Shown here: one piece after another, positions 13,260 through 20,347 of the stretch
How the letters are laid out: every line of letters starts with the position of its first letter
How positions within the stretch are numbered: position 1 is the stretch's first letter
Source of the DNA: a virus
IMG/VR virus record: IMGVR_UViG_3300032093_001048
Coordinates: 1-20,347 of that record
Strand: one strand, 5' to 3'
DNA: 20,347 nt
Program-made: the position numbers and the translations under genes
The notes under the pieces: model-generated
Database searches by the model: none
Seen by the model: only the letters and a program-made list of their open reading frames with translations
Told to the model about the DNA's origin: nothing

Positions 13260-13990
13260 AAATTCTAATAGGTTCTCCCGTCAAACAAGACGAAAAGATA
13301 TTTAAATATTATCTTAAGTCACTTTCAAACTTAAAATGTGATCATGAAATTGATTGGTTTTTTATTTTGCATAATTCGCCTGAATTAAAAAAATACTTGA
13401 AGCCACATCAATATGAAGAATATATCAATCAAACACAATACGCAGTAGAAAAAACACATATATGGAAAAAAGATAATCTAAAAGACGTTACGATCATGAA
13501 AAATTATTTACTCAAAAAAACACTAGAAGAAAACTATGATTATTTTTTCCTTGTTGATTCGGATATTATCTTGAACCCAAAGACATTACAGCACTTGATC
13601 AATCAACGACAGAAAATCATATCGGAATTATTCTGGACATCTTGGAACCCGAATGAAGAACAAATGCCGAATGCTTGGGATTATGATTACTATGCATTCA
13701 GCAAAGATAGAGATTGGTTAAAATACAAACAAAAAGAAGTTTGGAAAGTCGGCTACAGCGGCGCAGTCATCTTGATTCATCGAGATGTCATTGCCGCAGG
13801 AGTTAATTATACTCCTATATATAATGTATCATTCAGTAATTGGGAAGATAGAGCATTTTGCATACGAGCCGCGGTTCATGGATTTCAAGTCACAATGGAT
13901 ACAAATTATCCTGCTACTCATCTATATAGAAAAGAGGATGTTGAAAAGTATGAAGCACAATGTCATATGCAGATTTCACGGAAAAATTGA
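13256..13990 (+). CDS. GT-A glycosyltransferase 2
   Basis: A 244-residue protein related to the preceding enzyme. It shares the start (ILIGSPVKQ), a DSD motif at 101-103 in FFLVDSDIILNP, an ED pair at 197-198 (NWEDRAFCI) and a late histidine H222 (ATHLY). It is longer in the first third and has tryptophan- and tyrosine-rich stretches around 126-165, probably the acceptor site. The two enzymes may add successive sugars, or glycosylate different proteins. The coupling (ATGA) supports joint production. Confidence 0.78.
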   Translation: MKILIGSPVKQDEKIFKYYLKSLSNLKCDHEIDWFFILHNSPELKKYLKPHQYEEYINQTQYAVEKTHIWKKDNLKDVTIMKNYLLKKTLEENYDYFFLVDSDIILNPKTLQHLINQRQKIISELFWTSWNPNEEQMPNAWDYDYYAFSKDRDWLKYKQKEVWKVGYSGAVILIHRDVIAAGVNYTPIYNVSFSNWEDRAFCIRAAVHGFQVTMDTNYPATHLYRKEDVEKYEAQCHMQISRKN

Positions 13991-14153
13991 AAATCAGGTT
14001 TTTAATATCGGCGATGAGTATGAATCGGATGATCTTGAAAGAATTAAATATCTTCAAAATTTAGGTTTAATTGAAAATAACGATCAGCTTGAGTATGAAA
14101 CAAAGGTGATCAAAACAAGGGGGAGAAAGAGTGCTAACGGAACAATGGGTTAG
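13950..14153 (+). CDS. Small unknown protein between glycosyltransferases and connector
   Basis: A 67-residue protein. ATG 13950 is chosen; the frame extends back to 13785 but that part lies inside the glycosyltransferase gene. A purine-rich site AAGAGGA lies upstream (about 13931-13937), and TTG 13941 is an alternative. The middle reads IGDEYESDDLERIKYLQNLG, followed by a basic tail. Similar short proteins with an 'xGDxYE..D..R...L...G' pattern are common in phage head-tail regions; the function is unknown. It overlaps the start of the next gene by 23 bases. Confidence 0.55.
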   Translation: MKHNVICRFHGKIENQVFNIGDEYESDDLERIKYLQNLGLIENNDQLEYETKVIKTRGRKSANGTMG

Positions 14154-14763
14154 TCAATTCGTCACGATCTCCGAAACCGAACCTTTATATGAACCCGTCA
14201 CAGTCAATGAAGCAAAGAATTATATGAAAGTTGATGACACGACAGACGACGCATTAATAGGACAATTAATAAAGACAGCAAGAAAGATGATTGAAACGCA
14301 AGCGTCACTTGCATTTCATCGTAGAATAGTCACGCAAAAACAAACAGGCGGAATTGAAACTCTTGATGCATTAAGAATACCCGTTTCAACAGTTTCAAGT
14401 ATTCAATACGCAGAAAATTTCGACAGTTCTTATATAACACTTGATGCAGACGAATACAGACTTGCAGGAAATCGATTGTACAGCGATCAATACAAGTTTA
14501 AGCGCGGTCGTGATGCGGATGGTTACGTGATCACATATACAGCGGGAATGGTTGCAGACACGACACCAAGCACATTAAACAATGACATGAAAACAGCTAT
14601 ATTAAGAATAACGGCTTTTTTATATGAGAATCGCCAAGAATTCGCACAAGGTTGGAGCGAACAAGGATTTTCTATAAATTATGAATCGGATGGAGTAGCA
14701 TTACTTAAGGGTATAATAAATAAAATTGTGAATCCTTATGCAAGCGCAAAGGGGATTTTCTAA
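14131..14763 (+). CDS. Head-tail connector protein (HK97 gp6-like)
   Basis: A 210-residue protein starting at GTG 14131 after AAGGGGGAG. The N-terminal EPVTVNEAKNYMKVDDTTDD, then LIKTARKMIE is the signature of the gp6/gp15-like connector family. YVITYTAGM and the C-terminal helix (AILRITAFLYENRQEF) complete it. These proteins form a ring below the portal and prepare the head for the tail. The gene order with the following head closure gene fits. Confidence 0.85.
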   Translation: MLTEQWVSQFVTISETEPLYEPVTVNEAKNYMKVDDTTDDALIGQLIKTARKMIETQASLAFHRRIVTQKQTGGIETLDALRIPVSTVSSIQYAENFDSSYITLDADEYRLAGNRLYSDQYKFKRGRDADGYVITYTAGMVADTTPSTLNNDMKTAILRITAFLYENRQEFAQGWSEQGFSINYESDGVALLKGIINKIVNPYASAKGIF

Positions 14764-15071
14764 TGCTTACTATATTACGCAATAGGGTTACAATACAATC
14801 GATGACAGTAACACCTAGCGGCGGCGGTACATTTGATGAAACTTGGACAACAGTTTCAACAGTATGGGCAAACGTACAGGGAACAGCAAAAGAAGAAACG
14901 ACATTTGATAAAATACAGCAAATTGATGAATATACAATACGCATGCGTAAAAGAAATATAACGAATGAAAATCGTTTAATATATAAGGGACAGGTACTAG
15001 AAATTAAATCCGTTCTAGATGAAACACAACAAAGCAAGATGATCACTATTAAAGCGAGTGCAGAAATATGA
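14763..15071 (+). CDS. Head closure protein (SPP1 gp16-like)
   Basis: A 102-residue protein overlapping the connector stop (TAATG). The pattern LRNRVTIQSMTVTPSGGGTF, then ETWTTVSTVWANVQG and the final strand EIKSVLDETQQSKMITIKAS is typical of phage head-tail adaptors. It seals the connector after packaging and binds the tail. It overlaps the following gene by four bases. Confidence 0.85.
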   Translation: MLTILRNRVTIQSMTVTPSGGGTFDETWTTVSTVWANVQGTAKEETTFDKIQQIDEYTIRMRKRNITNENRLIYKGQVLEIKSVLDETQQSKMITIKASAEI

Positions 15072-15532
15072 GCATAAGAACAAGAGTTATAGGCGGCAAT
15101 AGTTTAAAAGATGAATTGAAGAATCTCAACAAAGAAATCAAAAGTGCAGTATATCAAGAAATCGTTGATGGTGCATTCATCATACAAACAAAAGCGAAAG
15201 AGAACGTTCCTGTAGATACAGCAAGATTAAAAACATCTATCATGACACTAACAAAGGATATTAAGACTTATTCGTATACAGACAGAGAAGGAAACAGCTA
15301 TGACGGAAAATTAAGAACAGTAGAACCTTTCGGATATGATGTTTATGTCGGTTCAAACGTTGAGTATGCAATGAAGATACATGAACAAGGTGGAGGAGGT
15401 CCTTTTAGCGGAAGAACAGCAGGAGGACAAAAGAAGCCTAAAGGATATGGAAGATATTACTTGAAGAAAGCATTTGAAGATGTTATTCCGATGATCATAA
15501 CGAGAGTTCGAAAGATAAAGGGGATAGAATAA
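15068..15532 (+). CDS. HK97 gp10-like neck/tail protein
   Basis: A 154-residue protein with the HK97 gp10 family pattern: a helix (LKDELKNLNKEIKSAVYQEI), then AKENVPVDTARLKTSI, VYVGSNVEYAMKIHEQGG and a final helix starting YYLKKAFEDV. It belongs to the head-tail joining set and is probably at the tail terminator/neck. The start overlaps the previous stop (ATGA), and its own stop overlaps the next ATG (TAATG). Confidence 0.85.
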   Translation: MSIRTRVIGGNSLKDELKNLNKEIKSAVYQEIVDGAFIIQTKAKENVPVDTARLKTSIMTLTKDIKTYSYTDREGNSYDGKLRTVEPFGYDVYVGSNVEYAMKIHEQGGGGPFSGRTAGGQKKPKGYGRYYLKKAFEDVIPMIITRVRKIKGIE

Positions 15533-15927
15533 TGACAGCGATGTGGTCAGTTCAGAAAAGTTTATATACCGCATTGGCATCAAATTCAACCTTTATGACT
15601 AAAATAGGAAACAATCTTTACGATGAACCGCCTACAAACGAACAATATCCTTACGTGACAATAGGAAGCATGACAGAAGCCAATAACAATCGATTGAACA
15701 AAAGCGGTTATTATGTTACATTGGAATTGCGTATATTTACGAAAAACGGGCGCGGCGGATTCAAACTCGCAAAAGAAATTCTTGAATTAACAAACAATGT
15801 TATAAATCTTCAAAAGTTCAGCACGGATAATTTTACGATGGTACAATGTTTTTATAGATATTCAAACACCGAAAGAGATCAAGACAAGCATATTATAAAT
15901 GCAAACTATGACATTATATGTCATTAA
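15532..15927 (+). CDS. Tail completion/terminator protein (DUF3168-like)
   Basis: A 131-residue protein: SVQKSLYTALASNSTFMTKI, then NLYDEPPTNEQYPYVTIGSM, and later YYVTLELRIFTKNGRGGFKL. This is the usual shape of the gp17/DUF3168-type tail completion proteins, which cap the tail tube and join it to the neck. The position between gp10-like and major tail genes supports it. Confidence 0.8.
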   Translation: MTAMWSVQKSLYTALASNSTFMTKIGNNLYDEPPTNEQYPYVTIGSMTEANNNRLNKSGYYVTLELRIFTKNGRGGFKLAKEILELTNNVINLQKFSTDNFTMVQCFYRYSNTERDQDKHIINANYDIICH

Positions 15928-15945
15928 AAAAGGAGAGGTTAAATA

Positions 15946-16347
15946 ATGGCAGGTACATTTGCAAATGGTGCGATATTCAAGCTTAATACAACAACAATCA
16001 GTGAGATCACAACAATTTCCGCGCCAAATCTAACAGCAGAAACAATTGACGTTACAACGCATTCTTCCGCGGGTTCGTATCGAGAATTCATCAAAGGGTT
16101 GCGAGATGGCGGAGAGATTTCAATTGAAGGAAATTTCACAACAGCGAGTGCAAGCGCAACAATCATTCAGCTTGAAACAGCAAGCACAACAACGGTGACT
16201 ATTGACTACCCTACATCACCTAGCGTTACACGATTCACGGCAACAGTATTGACAACAGGTTTCACAATGGAAGCACCTGTTGATGGAGTTATTCCATTCA
16301 CCGCAACATTCAAAGTTACAGGAAAACCTGCTTTAGGACAAATTTAA
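15946..16347 (+). CDS. Major tail protein
   Basis: A 133-residue beta-rich protein (TAETIDVTTHSSAGSYREFI, then GLRDGGEISIEGNF, and the closing PFTATFKVTGKP) typical of tail tube proteins of siphoviruses. It is preceded by a strong AAAAGGAGAGG site, as expected for a highly made protein. It polymerises to form the tail tube around the tape measure protein. It lies immediately before the tail chaperone pair, the standard order. Confidence 0.88.
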   Translation: MAGTFANGAIFKLNTTTISEITTISAPNLTAETIDVTTHSSAGSYREFIKGLRDGGEISIEGNFTTASASATIIQLETASTTTVTIDYPTSPSVTRFTATVLTTGFTMEAPVDGVIPFTATFKVTGKPALGQI

Positions 16348-16362
16348 TAAAGGAGAATCAAT

Positions 16363-16698
16363 ATGCCGCGAGTCAGACAAAGAAATAATAATGTTCAAAT
16401 TCAGCTTGATAAACTTAGATCTTTAAGATTCGACCTAAACGCAATGGCGGCATACGAAGATGCTACAGGGAAAAGCGCATTTGCTATTGGTGATGACATA
16501 AACGCAAAGAGTATTCGCGCTTTACTGTGGGCATGCTTGATTCATGAAGATGAAAATTTAAAGGTTGAAGATGTTGGAGCAATGATTCACACGGGCAACA
16601 TGCAGGAGATCACAACAAAGATTAATGAATTAGTAAAAACATCGACAGATACAGGCGAAGAAGAAGAAGCAGACCCAAACGAGAGCCGCCAAAATTAA
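16363..16698 (+). CDS. Tail assembly chaperone G-like protein
   Basis: A 111-residue protein starting after AAGGAG (16350-16355). It has the G-type chaperone pattern (LRFDLNAMAAYEDATGKSAF, then SIRALLWACLIHED) and an acidic tail. It coats or folds the tape measure protein during tail assembly. Near its end the CCCAAAC slippery site allows part of the ribosomes to shift -1 and make the longer GT protein. Confidence 0.85.
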   Translation: MPRVRQRNNNVQIQLDKLRSLRFDLNAMAAYEDATGKSAFAIGDDINAKSIRALLWACLIHEDENLKVEDVGAMIHTGNMQEITTKINELVKTSTDTGEEEEADPNESRQN

Positions 16699-16988
16699 TT
16701 GAGATTTGGGCATATGGCGTCACGATACTAGGCTTAAATCCGATTGATTGTTGGCGGTTAACGTTAAAGGAATATCATTATCTAGTCAAGGCTTATGAAA
16801 CACAAATGAAAAGAGAAAATTATAGGTTTGCCCTAGTATGTTCAGTAATCGCCAATGCGAACAGAAGCAAGGGCAGACCTTTTCGGGTTGAAGATTTCAT
16901 GCCAAAAGAAAAGAAGAAACGACAGACATGGCAACAGCAATTGCAATTCTTGCAAACGTTCGTTTCCTCTTATGAAGGAAGTGATTAA
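16363..16988 (+). CDS. Tail assembly chaperone GT fusion made by -1 frameshift
   Basis: A -1 slip at CCCAAAC (16674-16680) joins the G frame to a frame open to TAA 16986-16988, giving a 208-residue protein. The T part reads REPPKLIEIWAYGVTILGLN and then runs on through YRFALVCSVIANAN. No start or ribosome binding site fits the T part on its own; the ATG at 16806 lies in the middle. This is the same layout as lambda G/GT and many siphoviruses. Confidence 0.82.
16674..16680 (+). promoter_or_regulatory. Programmed -1 frameshift site CCCAAAC
   Basis: The heptamer has the X XXY YYZ form (C CCA AAC in the G frame). A -1 slip re-pairs as CCC AAA. The G stop follows 16 bases later at 16696-16698, and the new frame stays open to the tape measure gene, which is where such sites are normally found. 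Confidence 0.82.
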
Positions 16989-19900
16989 ATGTTAGATGAA
17001 TTATATGTGAAAATATCTTCGGATTTTAGCGATCTTGATGAAGGTATTGATAAATCACAGCAGAAAATACAAAATTTCGCAGATGAAGTTTCTCAAGTTG
17101 GAACAACAGCATTTCAGCCGATGCAAGAAACAATGACGGGATTGGGTAGTAATCTTGATATTGTTGCTACAGATTTAGGCGGATTAGGCGAAACGTTTAA
17201 TCAAACAGCAACAAAAACAACAACATTCAGCGGAAGCTTAAAAACATTACAAACGGATTTTGATGGATTAAAACAGAAATTTGCAGATCAGCAAGAAGGA
17301 TTGACACGATTTGGCGAAGGCATGGCAAACGTAGGCAGTAAAATGACTATGTTTATGACATTGCCTATTCTTGCGGCAGGCGCGGCGAGTTTCAAGCTTG
17401 CAAGCGATATGGAAGAAACAACAAACAAAGTCAATGTCGCTTTCGGAACATCAGCAGAAAAGGTATTGCAATGGAGTCAAACATCTATTGAGTCAATGGG
17501 ACTTGCAAGTCAAAGCGCACTTGATGCGGCGGCATTGTTCGGCGACATGGCAACATCGATGGGATTTACACAGGAAAAAGCCGCAGACATGTCGATAAAC
17601 TTGACTCAATTAGGCGCAGATTTGGCGAGTTTTAAAAACGTTCCAATAGAACAAGCTATGAATGCGTTAAATGGCGTATTCACAGGCGAAACCGAAAGCA
17701 TGAAGATGTTAGGCGTAGTTATGACAGAAACGAATCTTGAGGCGTTTGCGTTATCTCAAGGCATCGAAAAAAATGTTGCAGACATGACACAAGCAGAAAA
17801 AATAAGTTTAAGGTACGCATATGTACTTGATGCAACAAAAAATGCGCAAGGTGATTTCGCGCGAACATCAGAAGGCGCGGCAAATCAAATGAGAACATTT
17901 AGGGAAACGTTAAAGGAATTGGGAGTGCAATTCGGTCAAGTTATATTGCCATTTGTAACAAAGATGATCTCGGGTTTAAATTCTATGTTGCAAGCATTCA
18001 CAAATTTGCCGACTGGCGTAAAGAAATTGATTGTGGGTCTAGCGGCATTCCTTGCGGTAGCGGGTCCTTTATTGTTGATCACAGGCAAAATATTGATTGC
18101 ACTTCCTTTCCTTAAAGCAGGATTCTTAATGGTTGTTCCTGCCGTCAAAGCTTTAGGAATAGCACTCAAAGGACTTGCACTTAATCCGATGGGCATGATC
18201 ATTACAGCTATAGGACTAGTTATTATTGCGGCGATCTATATGTGGAAAAATTGGGACACTATCAAACTACATTTAATGAAAATAGTTAATGCGATTTCGT
18301 ATGGATTTCAGCAAGGGTTATCGTATCTTAAAACATTGATATTTAAGTATGTTGATATGTATTTAGCCGCATTCCAAAAGCTATTGGGATGGATTCCTGG
18401 ACTCGGCGACAAAATAGATCAAGCCAGAGAAAAGATGTCATCTCTCATAGACGAGGAAAAATTGAAACGTGAAACAAATACCTTTAATTTTCAGACTGAA
18501 CAAGCAGGATTAAGCGCACAATTAGCGGCGGCAGAAATGGAAAAAGCTAAAAAGAAAACAGCGGAATTAGGCGATGAAATTTCGAACACAACAGATAAAA
18601 CATTTGAATATAACGATGGTTTGGGAGATTTAAGCAAAATAACAGCAGATGCTACAGATGCGGCAGAAGATGCAAAGAATACTGAAAAAGACTATAAGAA
18701 AACAGTTGATGACAGCAAAAAAAGCGTAGAAGGATTAACAGACGCAACAGGCGGATTAATTGATTCAAGGGAAGATTTATATAATAAATCGACTGAACAA
18801 TTAAATAAACTTGGCGATGCTTTAATGAAAGCATTGAAGAAGCAGTATGAAGAACAGCAGAAGATTGAAGTTGATGCACTTGAAGCAAGAAGAGATAATG
18901 AAGAAAACGCATTAAAGGAATCATTGAAAACACTTAAAACGAATTATGATAAACAAGTAAAAGCATTAAAGGACAAAGCGAAGCAGGAAATAAACGTATT
19001 AACAGATGCACAAAAAAACAAATTGGCTATAATCGATGCCGAAACTCTTGATCAAGTCAATGCATTGCAAAGGCAGATTGATGCAATAAATAACTTGACA
19101 GATCAAGAAGAAAAGCAGTTGGAAGAGCAGGAATATAATACACGCATAGCAGAATTGCAAAAGGAAATTTTAAGTGCAGACAGCGCGGAAGAAAGATTAA
19201 AAGCACAACAAAGACTAAATGAAGAAATTGCAAAGCGTCAACGTGAATTGTTGCTTGAGGAAAGAAATAATCAAATCGAATCACTTAAAACACAGATTGA
19301 AAATATTCAAGATAATGCAGAGATACGAAAAAATGAAATTGAAAAGCAAACAGAAGCGGAAATAACAGCGATTGAAACAAGGCTTGATAATCAGCTTACC
19401 GCAGAAGAAACCGCATTCGAAGAACAACAAAATATATTGAATCAAAGACTTGAAGCAGTTCAAACTTTTTATGAAAATGAGATTAAATTAGCAAAAGAAA
19501 AATATGATAAACTCATGACAGATGAAGCATTATTTGAAGAAGCGCGGCAGATGGTTATTAAAAACAATCAAGAAGAAATATTGAAGTTGCTAGGAACATA
19601 CAATCCGAAGTGGCAAGATGCAGGACAATCATTTGGGAATAGCCTAATCGAAGGATTGAACAGCACGAAAGCGACAATTCAGCAGACAATAAAAGACATG
19701 ATGAAGATGCTTGACACACTAGACAATGAAAAAAAATATTTAAGTGGTCTAGTACAAACAGGATTAAAAACAAATAATGTCGGGCTAGTAAAATGGGCGA
19801 AAAAACAAGCAGAAATGATGGGCATTCCGATGCTTGCAAAGGGTGGACTAGTAAAAGGTCCTACATTAGCGATGATTGGCGAAAAAGGACCCGAAGCAGT

Positions 19901-20036
19901 CATTCCGTTGAATCGCATGAATGATTTCGCAGGGACACAGCCAATTAACGTCTATCTTGATGGAAGAAAGATCACAGGAACAATTGCGCCTCAAATGGTC
20001 GATATGATTCGTGGAAGAATAGGTTCAGCATATTAA
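16989..20036 (+). CDS. Tape measure protein
   Basis: A 1015-residue protein, the largest in the window, whose length sets the tail length. The N-terminal 100 residues are helical. About residues 140-320 form the TMP core (MEETTNKVNVAFGTSAEKV, then LFGDMATSMGFTQEKAADMS). About 335-425 are hydrophobic (LIVGLAAFLAVAGPLLLITG, then IITAIGLVIIAAIYMW), which may enter the host membrane. Residues about 600-860 are a long charged coiled coil with many K, E and Q. The C-terminus has AKGGLVKGPTLAMIGEKGPE and AVIPLNRM, a common TMP ending. ATG 16989 follows AAGGAAG and touches the chaperone stop. Confidence 0.95.
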   Translation: MLDELYVKISSDFSDLDEGIDKSQQKIQNFADEVSQVGTTAFQPMQETMTGLGSNLDIVATDLGGLGETFNQTATKTTTFSGSLKTLQTDFDGLKQKFADQQEGLTRFGEGMANVGSKMTMFMTLPILAAGAASFKLASDMEETTNKVNVAFGTSAEKVLQWSQTSIESMGLASQSALDAAALFGDMATSMGFTQEKAADMSINLTQLGADLASFKNVPIEQAMNALNGVFTGETESMKMLGVVMTETNLEAFALSQGIEKNVADMTQAEKISLRYAYVLDATKNAQGDFARTSEGAANQMRTFRETLKELGVQFGQVILPFVTKMISGLNSMLQAFTNLPTGVKKLIVGLAAFLAVAGPLLLITGKILIALPFLKAGFLMVVPAVKALGIALKGLALNPMGMIITAIGLVIIAAIYMWKNWDTIKLHLMKIVNAISYGFQQGLSYLKTLIFKYVDMYLAAFQKLLGWIPGLGDKIDQAREKMSSLIDEEKLKRETNTFNFQTEQAGLSAQLAAAEMEKAKKKTAELGDEISNTTDKTFEYNDGLGDLSKITADATDAAEDAKNTEKDYKKTVDDSKKSVEGLTDATGGLIDSREDLYNKSTEQLNKLGDALMKALKKQYEEQQKIEVDALEARRDNEENALKESLKTLKTNYDKQVKALKDKAKQEINVLTDAQKNKLAIIDAETLDQVNALQRQIDAINNLTDQEEKQLEEQEYNTRIAELQKEILSADSAEERLKAQQRLNEEIAKRQRELLLEERNNQIESLKTQIENIQDNAEIRKNEIEKQTEAEITAIETRLDNQLTAEETAFEEQQNILNQRLEAVQTFYENEIKLAKEKYDKLMTDEALFEEARQMVIKNNQEEILKLLGTYNPKWQDAGQSFGNSLIEGLNSTKATIQQTIKDMMKMLDTLDNEKKYLSGLVQTGLKTNNVGLVKWAKKQAEMMGIPMLAKGGLVKGPTLAMIGEKGPEAVIPLNRMNDFAGTQPINVYLDGRKITGTIAPQMVDMIRGRIGSAY

Positions 20037-20049
20037 AGGAGGAGTTTTT

Positions 20050-20304
20050 ATGGTAGTATTCAAAAACGGAATAAAGATAACAAGCATTGACTCATTTTTC
20101 GCAATCACGCCAAGCAATAGCGTTGATTTGGCTAATGAAACAATTGCGATTTACGTAGGCACTCCAGGCGATTTACGTATTGATGATGTAAACGGGAATA
20201 CAGTAACATTCAGTAATTTGGCTAATGGAATATTTCATCCTATTCAGGCTAAAAAAGTATACGTTACAGGCACAAGCGCAACAAACATCATAGGCGGATA
20301 TTAA
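20050..20304 (+). CDS. Small unknown protein after the tape measure gene
   Basis: An 84-residue protein preceded by AAAGGAGGAG (ends about 20044), an excellent ribosome binding site. It appears beta-rich (TIAIYVGTPGDLRIDDVNGN, then VTFSNLANGIFHPIQAKKVY). This type of small protein is found among structural genes of many phages, but its role is not known. A minor tail or head part is the best guess from location. Confidence 0.65.
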   Translation: MVVFKNGIKITSIDSFFAITPSNSVDLANETIAIYVGTPGDLRIDDVNGNTVTFSNLANGIFHPIQAKKVYVTGTSATNIIGGY

Positions 20305-20305
20305 T

Positions 20306-20347
20306 ATGTTTGGGTGGCTAATCGGCAGGAACAAAGGATTTCAACCC
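20306..20347 (+). CDS. Start of the next gene, cut by the window end
   Basis: ATG 20306 is one base past the previous stop and is open to the window edge (14 codons, beginning MFGWLIGRNK). The ribosome binding site is modest (GGCGG at 20292-20296). Too little is visible to name it; a distal tail or other minor protein would be usual here. Confidence 0.45.
   Translation, partial: MFGWLIGRNKGFQP

Noticed and set aside
16806-16988. A separate 60-residue gene from ATG 16806
   Set aside because: The frame is coding-like well upstream of that ATG and connects to the G frame at CCCAAAC; it is the C-terminal part of the GT chaperone.
18790-19560. Possible sequence repeats in the tape measure gene
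   Set aside because: The repeated look comes from a long K/E/Q-rich coiled coil; no fixed-length DNA repeat unit was found by eye.

Overview
The window is a late-gene segment of a tailed double-stranded DNA phage or prophage, with every gene on the + strand. It has HK97-type head genes and siphovirus-type tail genes. The base composition is low (hand-counted 60-base rows run from about 15% to 40% G+C). Most starts have a strong purine-rich ribosome binding site (AGGAGG, AAGGAG), and neighbouring genes are closely packed with many ATGA or TAATG overlaps. This suggests a phage of a low-G+C Bacillota (Firmicutes) host. I see no integrase, repressor, lysis gene, tRNA, CRISPR array or insertion sequence, so the window cannot say whether the phage is temperate.

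Region 1 (about 1-2484) holds small accessory genes: a truncated DUF3310 protein, a zinc-ribbon protein, two related one-helix membrane peptides, several unknown small proteins, a PD-(D/E)XK nuclease of the YqaJ type and a MazG-like nucleotide pyrophosphohydrolase. Region 2 (2481-4409) is the most striking part. A small ParB-domain protein, a TGT/DpdA-like transglycosylase and a YhhQ-family queuosine-precursor transporter sit in a row. Together they look like a compact import-and-insert system for placing a 7-deazaguanine base in phage DNA.

Region 3 (4420-12531) is the packaging and head module: small and large terminase, portal, a MuF-type head morphogenesis protein with a C-terminal ADP-ribosyltransferase-like domain, a small candidate immunity protein, two proteins of uncertain role, an HK97-type protease, the major capsid protein and a small probable virion protein. 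The portal and MuF frames are joined at a run of nine A by a possible -1 frameshift. The toxin-like domain and its neighbour are strikingly A+T-rich, as if swapped in. Region 4 (12532-14153) has a non-coding stretch that folds on paper into a three-way junction, two related GT-A glycosyltransferases and a small unknown protein. Region 5 (14131-20347) is the connector and tail module: connector, head closure, HK97 gp10-like, tail completion, major tail protein, a G/GT tail chaperone pair with a classic CCCAAAC slippery site, a 1015-residue tape measure protein, a small unknown protein and the start of another gene.

Together the genes package DNA, build the capsid and tail, and probably modify both the DNA (7-deazaguanine) and the virion surface (glycans). 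One head protein may also carry a toxin into the host. All functions are read from protein sequence patterns; no database search was run.
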